64,000 nucleotides of DNA from a virus. The notes beneath the pieces are model-generated. The model had not been told where the DNA came from. It was given only the letters and a program-made list of their open reading frames with translations, and searched no databases. Where the stretch lies: IMG/VR virus record IMGVR_UViG_3300025666_000002, positions 62,001 to 126,000 of that record; one strand, given 5' to 3'. Made by a program: the position numbers and the translations under genes. Of the stretch, positions 28,556 through 36,574 are shown one piece after another. Position 1 is the first letter of the stretch; the number at the start of each line of letters is the position of its first letter.

Positions 28556-28987
28556 TTACTTTTTGTTTCTAGCCGCCAATGAAGCTGCAGCCTCTTTCAT
28601 CAATTTTCTAGACCGCTTCACATCAGCTCGGTAAGTTTCTCTGTCTTTGATTGCAGTCAAAGCCCAAGCTTCTTCTAGCATTGTCATTTCTTCTTTGTTG
28701 TAGCCAATGTTAGACCAAGTCTCTTTCATTCTTTCTAATGCAGCTTCAAGTCTTTCGGCTTGAGCTTTTTCAGCAGCATCTAGTCTAGCCTCCTGAATTT
28801 TACGCCCATTCTCCATGTTCTGCCGTCTAATTGCAGCTCTTGTCGGGTGGAAAAAGCTTAGCTTGCTTAAATACTTAAGCATTCCATTCTGCTTCATCAT
28901 AAGTCTTCTCTGACGTCTATTCAGAGGCATCTGTGCCTGTGGCGTTGCTTGAGTTTGATTTTGCTCGTTTGTTGTTTCTTGGCTCAT
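28556..28987 (-). CDS. Hypothetical helical basic protein
   Basis: A 143-residue Arg/Lys/Glu/Ala-rich helical protein with a Gln/Thr-rich N-terminus and NRRQRRLMMKQ near residue 23. The annotated start at 28987 overlaps the end of the preceding gene by 71 bases. An internal Met at 28930 would shorten the overlap to 14 bases and may be the true start. Function unknown. Confidence 0.55.
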   Translation of the reverse strand: MSQETTNEQNQTQATPQAQMPLNRRQRRLMMKQNGMLKYLSKLSFFHPTRAAIRRQNMENGRKIQEARLDAAEKAQAERLEAALERMKETWSNIGYNKEEMTMLEEAWALTAIKDRETYRADVKRSRKLMKEAAASLAARNKK

Positions 28988-29543
28988 TTGTATAATAATT
29001 AGAAATAAAAGTTTCGATTTGTTCTTTAAGTTGTTCTCTTAGGTTATCTATCTGGCTTTCTACAAGCAGTCCTATCTGTTCATTCAGTTCTGTTGCTTCC
29101 ATGTCCATTTGATCCTGTAGCATTTCATAGACCTCTTTTGCTGGGATATTAACCTCAACTAGCATTGCAGCCTTGTTCTTCTTGCTGATCTTCTTCAACA
29201 TCTCCATCATTACGTTAACTTCTGGAGTTGGTGCTGACTTACCGTCTGTAATTCTACGCTCTTGCTTTGGTGCCTCTTGTTTTACCGCAACAGGTTTAGC
29301 AGCGCTATTAACACTCGAGCCAATTGGGTTTAAGTCTAGTGAATAAACCTTAGCCTCTTGCTCAGATTTAGCCGACATTAAGAATTCTTTAACGATACTC
29401 TTGTTGATCTGAGTACCATCTGTAAACTTAAGCCATTTAGCATCATCTTGTACTTCAGCAGGCTGTACAATATCACCAACACGTTCGGATTTAGCCCAAA
29501 CGTACCAGATTTCTTGTTGCTTGTCTTTAACTTGTGTAGACAT
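28917..29543 (-). CDS. Hypothetical 208-residue protein
   Basis: The frame is open from 29597, but the ATG at 29543 (MSTQVKDKQQ) follows the stop of the preceding gene by one base and is the likelier start. The middle is Lys/Ala/Pro-rich and disordered, with acidic helices near residues 130-190 and a Ser/Asn-rich tail. Function unknown. Confidence 0.55.
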   Translation of the reverse strand: MSTQVKDKQQEIWYVWAKSERVGDIVQPAEVQDDAKWLKFTDGTQINKSIVKEFLMSAKSEQEAKVYSLDLNPIGSSVNSAAKPVAVKQEAPKQERRITDGKSAPTPEVNVMMEMLKKISKKNKAAMLVEVNIPAKEVYEMLQDQMDMEATELNEQIGLLVESQIDNLREQLKEQIETFISNYYTNEPRNNKRAKSNSSNATGTDASE

Positions 29544-29544
29544 A

Positions 29545-29754
29545 CTATTCTTTATCTTTTTGATTATCTTTCTGAACATTATATGCCTTTTCTGCAAATT
29601 GTTTAATCATCTCAACAGACGAGCTATCTCCAATGATTGCATCAGTCTTCATCAGCCTCTTATGCCAATGCATACCGAACTCATGTTCACCCATCTTACA
29701 CTTACTCTCTTCTAGGTCCTCGATTGCCGGCACCCATAATTTGTTAAATCCCAT
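29545..29754 (-). CDS. Hypothetical 69-residue protein
   Basis: A small charged protein with a His-rich centre (GEHEFGMHWHKR). It lies in a tight run after the helicase-side genes and ends one base before the next start. Function unknown. Confidence 0.55.
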   Translation of the reverse strand: MGFNKLWVPAIEDLEESKCKMGEHEFGMHWHKRLMKTDAIIGDSSSVEMIKQFAEKAYNVQKDNQKDKE

Positions 29755-29761
29755 AATTATA

Positions 29762-31492
29762 TTATTTTACTATCTTAATACGTTCTTTAAATGAAGGCGG
29801 GAAGAAGTCTGGTTTATTTATCAGACTCATAAAACTAGCGTCAATCACGTATGTAATTGCCCAGTCATCTACGCTTCTTACGCTTCGGCCAACACCCTGT
29901 TGAATTGAAACACCAGTCTTCCAGTTGTACCAGTCGTTTGATATGTTGAGCTTAGCTTTAATCAGTGGATCTGCTAAGCTAGGATAAGGTACTTTAAAAA
30001 AGATCTGGAATCTGCTCATACCATCCTTAAGGTCAAGGCCTTCTAAGAGTGAAGGGCCCATGATAATAGAGTCTTCTTTCTGCTCAAAGAGTTCAAGCAT
30101 CTCAGCCTTCTCCTTTGAACCTTCATAGTCCATTAGCCTAAAGGTATGCATTGAATGCTGTTTGATATAGTTTGTAAACTGATATGAGCCCGAGTGAATA
30201 ATACCACGCTGGCCTTTATGTTTCTTTATAATCTGATCCAGGATCTTAACCACCTTTGGCAGTGAGGCTTCACGCTCTCTATAGGTTAGCTTATGTCGGT
30301 TGACAAAAATTATTGGTGACTTTTCAAAGCTAAATGAATTGTCCATACGAATAAAGCGAGCGCCTTTAATGCCCATGATTCTTGCATATGCTCTTGGGTC
30401 ACCAATTGTAGCTGACATGAAAACTTTAAAGCCAGCTTGTTCGTGTAAGTACTTTTGAATCATCTTAGACTCTTCTACACATGTGAATCTAGCCTCATCT
30501 TCTCGCTGGTCAATTACCATGGCTTCTAAGCCAACATCTTTGATTAAGTCACTGTAGTCATCAAACTTACAGTAGACGTCTTTCAGGCGGTCGAAAGCGG
30601 TGAATGCGGATGCCCAATCACTTGGTATTGTTTTCTGACCAAACCTCTTCTTGGCGGTCTTCTTAGCAATATCTTGTGCAGCTCTGTATGTAATAGCAAT
30701 ACCTCTAAACTCTTGAATAGCTTTAAAGAGTGGCTCGCGACCTTTAGTTGTCATTAGATCATGTACAACTGCCTGTAATCTATTCTTGGTTTGTGTTTCA
30801 GCTGGTATATTATGGCGACTAATAAACCGGTTAAGGTAAACTACTCGGTCAATAATAGACTCGTCGATACGTGCGCTAAAATGGTTCTGTACAATCTCAT
30901 CTACTTTATGTGCCTCATCAAAGAAGACAAAGTCACGCTTCTTGAACGGAGCATCACGCTCTTGTTCATCCATTCTAGCCTGAACGTAGTTACGTTGGAT
31001 TAGCCAGAAGCTGTAGTTTAAGAGAGCAACTGGTTGTTCAATCGCACGCCTTCTGTTTTGTAGGTAGCCACAGTGACCATAACAAGAGAGTTGTTCAGCT
31101 TGTTCATAGCTCATGCCTTTCATCTTACAGTCACCCAGACTAAATGGTAAGCTGTTGACAAAGCACTCATAGTTATCAACACCTCGAATACTTGGCCAGT
31201 TTAGGCTAAGGCGCTTAAAGTCTTTCTCATACTGGTCTTGTAGTGCTAGATCTGAAGTCACTAGATAGCCACGCTTGCCCATCTCCTTTAGGATATATGA
31301 GCTCCACATAGCAATGAGTGACTTACCAGTTCCAGTTGGTGCATCAATCACCACTGTAGATTCTGGATCTTCTTGATAAGCAGTCACAATCTGCTCAATC
31401 ACTTCACGCTGACCTCTCCTGAAAGAGAAGTCCTCACCAAAAACTTTAGTTTCTAGTGCATGGTCTATTATGTCTTTTATAGGTCGTTCCAA
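29762..31492 (-). CDS. DinG/XPD-like superfamily 2 helicase
   Basis: The 576-residue protein has a Walker A motif APTGTGKS at residues 51-58 and a DEAH box at 192-195. Motif VI is QQGVGRSVRS near residue 535. Four cysteines at about 110, 122, 137 and 141 lie between motifs I and II, the arrangement that holds the iron-sulfur cluster in DinG/XPD helicases. It probably unwinds DNA 5'-3' or R-loops in replication or repair. It overlaps the dCMP deaminase gene by 16 bases. The call is strong; whether the cluster is intact needs testing. Confidence 0.85.
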   Translation of the reverse strand: MERPIKDIIDHALETKVFGEDFSFRRGQREVIEQIVTAYQEDPESTVVIDAPTGTGKSLIAMWSSYILKEMGKRGYLVTSDLALQDQYEKDFKRLSLNWPSIRGVDNYECFVNSLPFSLGDCKMKGMSYEQAEQLSCYGHCGYLQNRRRAIEQPVALLNYSFWLIQRNYVQARMDEQERDAPFKKRDFVFFDEAHKVDEIVQNHFSARIDESIIDRVVYLNRFISRHNIPAETQTKNRLQAVVHDLMTTKGREPLFKAIQEFRGIAITYRAAQDIAKKTAKKRFGQKTIPSDWASAFTAFDRLKDVYCKFDDYSDLIKDVGLEAMVIDQREDEARFTCVEESKMIQKYLHEQAGFKVFMSATIGDPRAYARIMGIKGARFIRMDNSFSFEKSPIIFVNRHKLTYREREASLPKVVKILDQIIKKHKGQRGIIHSGSYQFTNYIKQHSMHTFRLMDYEGSKEKAEMLELFEQKEDSIIMGPSLLEGLDLKDGMSRFQIFFKVPYPSLADPLIKAKLNISNDWYNWKTGVSIQQGVGRSVRSVDDWAITYVIDASFMSLINKPDFFPPSFKERIKIVK

Positions 31493-31989
31493 CAGATAAC
31501 TTCTTCAACGTCAATATTAGCTTTCTTTAGTAGTTCTACACCACTCATATCACGATAGTCTTCTGAGTAGTAGACTTTTGAGATACCGGCTTGAATAATC
31601 AATTTTGCACAATCAAAACACGGGCAAGTTGTAGTATAAAGTTCAGCACCATCGCAATTCATAGTTGACTTAGCAACCTTCATAATAGCATTTGATTCTG
31701 CGTGTAGAACCTCACGCTTGGTTACAGCATCTTCTTTAGTACAGCAGCCATCACTACATTCATATCCTTTTTCGATTAGATCTAAAGTACCTTCTGGATC
31801 CTCATAGTATAAAGTATGGTCATCCTCGCATTGGTTATCAAAACCATACGGCATACCATTATAGCCAAATGAGATTAATTGTTGGTTCTTAACAATTACA
31901 CAGCCAACCTTGCGTCTTTTAGCATAGCTTAGCTTTGCAAACTGGTATGCTGTCTGCATGTATATTTTTTCAATTGCGATTCTTGGCAT
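31477..31989 (-). CDS. dCMP deaminase
   Basis: A 170-residue zinc deaminase with HAES (about residue 95) and TTTCPCFDC (about 120-128), the His/Glu and Cys-x-x-Cys zinc site of the deoxycytidylate deaminase family. It makes dUMP for thymidylate synthesis. An extra Cys-rich insert (CSDGCCTKED) between strands is seen in several phage and eukaryotic members. A terminator-like hairpin lies just before the start, so it likely begins a transcript with the helicase. Confidence 0.9.
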   Translation of the reverse strand: MPRIAIEKIYMQTAYQFAKLSYAKRRKVGCVIVKNQQLISFGYNGMPYGFDNQCEDDHTLYYEDPEGTLDLIEKGYECSDGCCTKEDAVTKREVLHAESNAIMKVAKSTMNCDGAELYTTTCPCFDCAKLIIQAGISKVYYSEDYRDMSGVELLKKANIDVEEVICWNDL

Positions 31990-32001
31990 ATTTCTTTAAA
32001 T

Positions 32002-32033
32002 AAAAAAGGTCATGCATTATATGCATGACCTTT
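32002..32033 (-). terminator. Rho-independent terminator after the 32.1-32.9 kb genes
   Basis: Arms at 32005-32017 and 32021-32033 pair perfectly over 13 bases with a 3-base loop, and a run of T follows on the minus strand. Confidence 0.85.
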
Positions 32034-32056
32034 ATAAAGTTTATAGTATGTAGTTC

Positions 32057-32154
32057 TTAGTACTCAGGCTTTTCAATAACACCGTCATCTAATGTTGCGC
32101 CATATCCACGCTTTTAAACATCTTTAAGATCTTTTTTAGTAAGACCTTCGTTAA
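32057..32154 (-). pseudogene. Decayed coding remnant downstream of the tagged gene
   Basis: Minus-strand reading gives VVNEGLTKKDLKDV, a stop, then KRGYGATLDDGVIEKPEY and a stop. It is one base out of frame with the upstream gene. The amino acids look coding and the piece ends just before the terminator. It probably represents the former C-terminus of the upstream gene or of a lost neighbour; a short coupled ORF is also possible. Confidence 0.4.
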
Positions 32155-32909
32155 CTACCTGATTCGCTAATGCCAAAGTGTTTAGCAGCTGCTGCCTTTA
32201 ACTCATCATATGTATATTTACCGGTTAGTGCGTCATCTATTATAGTTCCACCCTTTTTACCAGAAGCGTACATTGATACGTGATCGAATCCAATCCAATC
32301 TCCACCACCAAATTCGTTCTTTTTATCAAAACCTAAATCTAATGATAATGTTTTAGAAAGTGATTGTCTTCCTAGGAATTGATCGTTATAACCTAATTTA
32401 CCAGCTTTAATGTAACCTGATGCGTTTACTTTTTCGTTAAGCTCTTTTGTAGAACCATTTACAAATGATTCAAATGTTTTTGTGTATTTCATTTTATGTA
32501 TTTCATTTTTTGACTCATTAAGATCGTAGCCATCCCAGTCCCATTTGAAACCTTTACCGTCAGCTGCTGTGCCTAGATAACCATACATTCCTCTGCTAAA
32601 GCCATCAAAGAAAATAGCTCCACCTTCTTCACCAAGCTCTTCAACATATTCTCTAGCTGCGTCTTCTTCCATTGCTTGAACGTAGACCTCGCCACCTTCA
32701 AATGAAAATAAGATTCCTTTTTTAAATGTTAGAGAGTCTCCTTGGTACCATTCTTCACCATCAGCCTCTTCATCGTTCGTTGGTTCGTCATACATGTCGA
32801 ATTGTGGTAATTCAGAGATACCATATTCCAAAGCCTCTTTTTCTGTCTTAAAGAAATTCACCTGAGCATAATCTGGCGTTCTTTCTGTTACGTAAAATAT
32901 TTTAGCCAT
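32151..32909 (-). CDS. Two-part protein with internal capsid-targeting-like segment
   Basis: The frame opens at 32954, but the Met at 32909 lies beyond the preceding gene's stop and is chosen. Residues 1-135 form an acidic Tyr/Glu-rich domain. At residue 140 (base 32492) a second Met starts MKYTKTFESFVNG followed by STKELNEK, matching the N-terminal tag of other genes here. The C-terminal 110 residues are Gly/Lys-rich. A near-duplicate ATGAAATAC lies 14 bases earlier in another frame and ends at once in TGA. This is either a fusion of two genes or a gene with an internal start. Function unknown. Confidence 0.6.
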   Translation of the reverse strand: MAKIFYVTERTPDYAQVNFFKTEKEALEYGISELPQFDMYDEPTNDEEADGEEWYQGDSLTFKKGILFSFEGGEVYVQAMEEDAAREYVEELGEEGGAIFFDGFSRGMYGYLGTAADGKGFKWDWDGYDLNESKNEIHKMKYTKTFESFVNGSTKELNEKVNASGYIKAGKLGYNDQFLGRQSLSKTLSLDLGFDKKNEFGGGDWIGFDHVSMYASGKKGGTIIDDALTGKYTYDELKAAAAKHFGISESGS

Positions 32910-32931
32910 TCTTAATTTATTTTTATTTAGT

Positions 32932-33516
32932 TTAGTCTTCAGTAGCAGGTGCATCAGCCGACCACGCTTCCATCATTTCATCCATCTTCTTAGCATAGGC
33001 TTCTTTCATCTCGTTACATGATGCTTCGTACATTTCAACAGTCATTTCACCTTCTTTAACACCTTCACACGCAGACTCATACATTTCAGCCATCATGCCA
33101 GCATTAAGAGCTGCCATCTCTTTCATGTAAGATTCTACGGTATGTTCTTGGTAATCATCACCTTCATATGCTTTAGCTTCGTTACACGCAGATTCGTAGA
33201 CTTCTTTTAACATTTCAGATGCTAACTTAACTTCTTCAGACTCCTCTTCAGAGTCTTCATCCTCATCCTCGTCTTCATCCTCGTCCTCATCATCGTCGTC
33301 GTCTTCATCCTCGTCTTCATCCTCGTCCTCATCAGACTCTTCGCCTTCTAGTTCTTCAGACTCGTCTTCATCTTCTTCGTTAGCCGTCTCTATGCCATCG
33401 TCCTCGATCTCTTCAGCTCTGTCTTCAGTTGCCACCTCGTCAGTTTCTTCTTCACTAACGTCTGGTGCGTTTACTTTCTTTGAGTACTCCTCAAATGATA
33501 AAATTTTTCTAGCCAT
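32932..33516 (-). CDS. Extremely acidic protein with Asp/Glu tract
   Basis: 194 residues with a central run of about 50 nearly pure Asp/Glu (about residues 45-95), then helices with repeated ASNEMKE/YESAC patterns. The N-terminus MARKILSFEEYSKKVN resembles the capsid-targeting-like tag. Such acidity suggests DNA mimicry or a scaffold/internal protein. The gene has a GATATATA box 32 bases upstream, so late expression is likely. Function not proven. Confidence 0.7.
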   Translation of the reverse strand: MARKILSFEEYSKKVNAPDVSEEETDEVATEDRAEEIEDDGIETANEEDEDESEELEGEESDEDEDEDEDEDDDDDEDEDEDEDEDEDSEEESEEVKLASEMLKEVYESACNEAKAYEGDDYQEHTVESYMKEMAALNAGMMAEMYESACEGVKEGEMTVEMYEASCNEMKEAYAKKMDEMMEAWSADAPATED

Positions 33517-33547
33517 TTTCTTTAGTTTTATTTTTGTGCTTAGGTTT

Positions 33548-33555
33548 TATATATC
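33548..33555 (-). promoter_or_regulatory. Candidate late promoter box GATATATA
   Basis: A clear octamer 32 bases before the acidic-protein gene, with an A-rich leader between. Confidence 0.45.
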
Positions 33556-33558
33556 TTG

Positions 33559-33864
33559 CTAATCAAATAATATTTTTACGCTTAACACAGCTGTGCCTTT
33601 GATTACTCTGTGGATAGTTCCAGCTGGGATATTAATATCCACACCTGTTAGCATTGGAATTGGCATTTCATTGTCATACTGAAAGCGCCAGTCATTGTCT
33701 TCAAGAACCTCTATTGTTCGGTCCTCTTCATCCCAGTGCCATTTGAATAAGTGTTCCGGGTAGCTTGAATCAAAATGACGCATGATATAACCATCGTAGC
33801 GCTCTTCAGTAAAGGGTTTACGCTGGTCTTCAATCATCTCTATCATTTCTTCGTGCGTTACCAT
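33559..33864 (-). CDS. Small cupin-like protein
   Basis: At 101 residues the C-terminal half shows a cupin strand pattern (VDINIPAGTIHRVIKGTAVL) with the Pro-x-Gly-x-x-His core; a HFDSSYPEHLFKWHWDEE segment could supply the first motif. A metal-dependent role or a non-catalytic sugar-binding role is possible. It overlaps the next upstream gene by 7 bases. Confidence 0.6.
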   Translation of the reverse strand: MVTHEEMIEMIEDQRKPFTEERYDGYIMRHFDSSYPEHLFKWHWDEEDRTIEVLEDNDWRFQYDNEMPIPMLTGVDINIPAGTIHRVIKGTAVLSVKILFD

Positions 33865-34397
33865 GGTTGATCTGATTTAAGCCCTAGTTGTTTGCCAAAA
33901 AGTGTTGGCCCATAACAAGCCCAGAAGCCGGCTTTATTAGGATCTTGTTTAGCTTTAGTGTCACATTTATGTCTTGCCCAGAATGAAGCCGCTGCCCCAG
34001 GGTCATCATTCTTAACTGCAAGTTTCGGGTCTCCCCATTCAATCTTCTTAGCTAGAATATTACCGTCTTCATCAGTTCGACCAGTGTTACGATAGACAAT
34101 AAACTTCTTATTGCCACCACGTTCTGGTGAATCCAGTTTAACCTTCTTGGCCTTACCGCCACGTTCTTTATAGACTGCTGGCTTACCAACTTCAAGGTTT
34201 TTAGCCATCCAACCGCTTGGACCTTTAAGAATGATGTTGCCTTTATCCCAGTACTCTTTTACCTCTTCAAAAAGTTTAGCATAGGCCTCACTGCCCAGTC
34301 TAAAGAATGAATTGGTTAAGTCAAGGTCCTCATCGATGTGAGCCTTTAGTTCTGGCGATACATTATTCCAATCCTCAAATGTCTTTATAAATTTCAT
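33858..34397 (-). CDS. 179-residue protein with tag-like N-terminus
   Basis: It begins MKFIKTFEDWNN, a weaker version of the shared N-terminal tag. The middle contains a positively charged GGKAKKVKL region, and the C-terminus has SFWARHKCDTKAK and FWACYGPTLFGKQLG, a Cys/Trp pattern seen in small phage proteins. It overlaps both neighbours by a few bases. Function unknown; possibly a packaged internal protein. Confidence 0.6.
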   Translation of the reverse strand: MKFIKTFEDWNNVSPELKAHIDEDLDLTNSFFRLGSEAYAKLFEEVKEYWDKGNIILKGPSGWMAKNLEVGKPAVYKERGGKAKKVKLDSPERGGNKKFIVYRNTGRTDEDGNILAKKIEWGDPKLAVKNDDPGAAASFWARHKCDTKAKQDPNKAGFWACYGPTLFGKQLGLKSDQPW

Positions 34398-35314
34398 AGT
34401 TCTTTTATTCCAGTTTTGTAATCTTGTTTATGTCCATACATCACTGGAAACTCTTTCTCTAGTTCATAGCCCATCTTCTCCCAAAACTTGATTGATTTCT
34501 TATATGCATCAATCTCTACATATTTAGCACCTTGTTCTTTAGCCCATCTTTCAAAGTCAGCAACCGCCTTTGAGCCAATTCCACCACCTCTTTGTGCAGC
34601 TTTAACTTCAATGTGGTTTAACTTAGCCTTATCGCCTTCAACGTAGCCGGTAATCTTAACACCATCAAAACCTGGATAATAATTTGACTCATTTAAAGAC
34701 TCATCCATCTTGTCAATTAGATCTTCTCTACCAAGTTGCTTATAAACCTCTTTGCGAGTCTTCTGCATCTTCTCAGCGTAGTCTGGATCGTCGTTGCGAT
34801 TAAAGACGTATTGTTGAGTTAATGAACCACTAATCTTCTTAACATCCTTCTTGCGAGTCTTAATTAGCCAAGCAGCTAGATCCTTAATAGAAAGATCTCT
34901 GAAGCGACCTTCAGCATCCGGTGCATCTGAGTGATGAAAGTCCGGTGCGCCTTTCGGCTTCTTCTCGGTAACAAATTCTTCAAAGAGCTTTACAAATTTC
35001 ATATCTTCGTTGGTTGCTCTTTCTTTTTTCTTAGCAGCCTTAATTTTATTCTTTAAGATTTCAGCCTCTTTGCGCATAACCAATTCTTGTGCCTTTGCTG
35101 AAGACTGACGTAGTTGCACCTTAGCTAGTGAAGCCTTCATCTTATCAGAAGGTTCCGGAGAATCAGCAAGCTCTTTGGCTGTTTTAACTAAATCTTCTTG
35201 TTTGCCAACAGTCTTCTTAATCTTCTTGTCAATCTTCTTGACCTTAGACTTAATTGAATTCTTCTTGTTCTTCTTCTCGTTTAAGAAATCATTATATGTT
35301 GTATTGATCTTCAT
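34394..35314 (-). CDS. Double-tagged protein with C-terminal GNAT acetyltransferase
   Basis: The 306-residue protein begins with the tag MKINTTYNDFLNEK, followed by a Lys-rich helical domain. At residue 105 (base 35002) a second tag MKFVKLFEEFVTEK appears, then a helical region, and from about residue 210 a GNAT fold (RGGGIGSKAVADFERWA, the acetyl-CoA loop, and FWEKMGYELEKEF). The layout looks like two tagged genes fused end to end. If the tag directs packaging, it could be cut by a prohead protease into separate pieces. Acetylation target unknown. Confidence 0.65.
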   Translation of the reverse strand: MKINTTYNDFLNEKKNKKNSIKSKVKKIDKKIKKTVGKQEDLVKTAKELADSPEPSDKMKASLAKVQLRQSSAKAQELVMRKEAEILKNKIKAAKKKERATNEDMKFVKLFEEFVTEKKPKGAPDFHHSDAPDAEGRFRDLSIKDLAAWLIKTRKKDVKKISGSLTQQYVFNRNDDPDYAEKMQKTRKEVYKQLGREDLIDKMDESLNESNYYPGFDGVKITGYVEGDKAKLNHIEVKAAQRGGGIGSKAVADFERWAKEQGAKYVEIDAYKKSIKFWEKMGYELEKEFPVMYGHKQDYKTGIKEL

Positions 35315-36036
35315 TAGAATTTACCAATGCCACCTATTTTTTGTGCTCTTCTGCGCCAAAGGTCTAAAACTTCAGCTCTTGTTTCATTATCTATCACATC
35401 TTGTTCTTGTTGAACGTCTAAATATCTGTTAATAGCATCTGCAATCGACTCTTTACGTTTCTTAGCCTCATACCTTAAGCCTTGTAGATTAGCATCTACT
35501 TCTTTTGGTAGCATCAAGTAATGATACTTTGGTAAGAAGCCCATTTTAATCAAGGCTCGCATTTCAGAGTCATCTTCATCTGGTTTGCCCATTCTGTAGT
35601 TTCCGACACTTTTACCGTCTTGGGTAATATGTTCCATCTCGTGGCGCATTACGTCGGCAAGGTGCATATAGACCGTTTGCCATTCGCCAGGCAGCCACTC
35701 ATCGTTGATTGCAAAGTCAATTAAGATATAAGGATCCTGATCCACTAGATCGCCTTCATCATCGTAATACTCATCTCTACCGTCAGCGCCAGTTGAATCT
35801 AAGACTTCAAAGCCTTTTATCTGCTGACCTTCAACGTCACCAAAGTAGATCGTTGAAGTAAGATCAAAGATTAGTCCACGCTCTTCAACGCTTAGCATAA
35901 AGGTCGATAGCTTCTTGCCACTCTTCCAGTCTTTAATCCACTTCTTAAAGTTTTGGCTCACGAGTTTATTGGCTAAGCCATCGTACTTGCTTCTGCCTTC
36001 GTTGATAAAATCATTATAAGTCTCTATATGCCTCAT
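35314..36036 (-). CDS. Tagged HExxH metalloprotease-like protein
   Basis: The 240-residue protein starts MRHIETYNDFINEG, a close match to the capsid-targeting-like tag including a possible cut after Glu. Residues 125-150 contain LADVMRHEMEHITQDG, an HExxH zinc motif, and a glutamate-rich helix with EVDANLQGLRYEA follows about 55 residues later and could give the third ligand. It may be an injected peptidase or a structural zincin. A one-base overlap couples it to the GNAT fusion. Confidence 0.6.
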   Translation of the reverse strand: MRHIETYNDFINEGRSKYDGLANKLVSQNFKKWIKDWKSGKKLSTFMLSVEERGLIFDLTSTIYFGDVEGQQIKGFEVLDSTGADGRDEYYDDEGDLVDQDPYILIDFAINDEWLPGEWQTVYMHLADVMRHEMEHITQDGKSVGNYRMGKPDEDDSEMRALIKMGFLPKYHYLMLPKEVDANLQGLRYEAKKRKESIADAINRYLDVQQEQDVIDNETRAEVLDLWRRRAQKIGGIGKF

Positions 36037-36040
36037 GGTT

Positions 36041-36048
36041 TATATATC
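36041..36048 (-). promoter_or_regulatory. GATATATA box four bases before ATG
   Basis: The box ends four bases before the ATG of the HExxH gene. If it is a -10 element, the mRNA would be leaderless; alternatively the motif acts elsewhere. Confidence 0.35.
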
Positions 36049-36050
36049 AT

Positions 36051-36080
36051 AAAAAAGAGGAGCCACAACGTGACTCCTCT
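36051..36080 (-). terminator. Rho-independent terminator after the 36.1 kb gene
   Basis: Arms AGAGGAGCCAC and GTGACTCCTCT pair over 11 bases with one G-T, a short loop and a run of six T after it on the minus strand. It separates the 80-residue gene from the tagged cluster. Confidence 0.8.
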
Positions 36081-36103
36081 GCTAAAGCTAAACTAAGGCC
36101 TAA

Positions 36104-36346
36104 TCAACTATTCACGGCATTTGTCTGGGTGTTGCCTTCAGGTGACGATGTGAATACCTCATCTAGAACCTGCATGCAACCATCTGCATCTGCGATTGCA
36201 GATACCAATTTGTCCATTTCGTCAACAATGTGCGGGTGCTCCCCGATCCCAGCCGAATTTGACATATAGTTTTCTAGTTCAGCTAATGCTTCAAGCTTTC
36301 TAGCTTGATAGCGCGCTTTAAGTGCTTGTAATTTAAGATTTGCCAT
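36104..36346 (-). CDS. Small helical protein, paralogue of the 49.0 kb gene
   Basis: The ATG at 36346 (MANLKLQALKARYQ) is preferred over 36379. It gives an 80-residue helical protein that overlaps the preceding gene by 14 bases. Its ANLKL start resembles the product encoded at 48959-49204 (IANLKLETMDARVRA), with a similar overlap of the upstream gene's end. Function unknown. Confidence 0.55.
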   Translation of the reverse strand: MANLKLQALKARYQARKLEALAELENYMSNSAGIGEHPHIVDEMDKLVSAIADADGCMQVLDEVFTSSPEGNTQTNAVNS

Positions 36347-36560
36347 TTTGCTCTGTATTTGATTTACGTAGTTCTCCAATAATCTCTCCTAGTCCGCTAA
36401 AAATAATAGCTGGAATAGCAAATAACCAAAATCTATCAGAACCAATGTTCATGATAGCAACAATCCAAAAGATAGTTGACTGAATAGACATTTGGTATTT
36501 AGAGCAGATTCTAAGGAATGCTCTAAAACCACTAGCCAATTTAGATAAAATGTTTTTCAT
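36333..36560 (-). CDS. Small membrane protein
   Basis: A 75-residue protein with two hydrophobic stretches (about residues 24-40 and 45-60) and a charged C-terminus. No family recognised; it could act on the host envelope. Confidence 0.55.
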   Translation of the reverse strand: MKNILSKLASGFRAFLRICSKYQMSIQSTIFWIVAIMNIGSDRFWLFAIPAIIFSGLGEIIGELRKSNTEQNGKS

Positions 36561-36574
36561 AAATATTTTAATGC

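Noticed and set aside
33250-33345. CRISPR-like or simple-repeat array
   Set aside because: The periodic GTC/TTC pattern is the Asp/Glu codon tract of the acidic protein, not spaced direct repeats.
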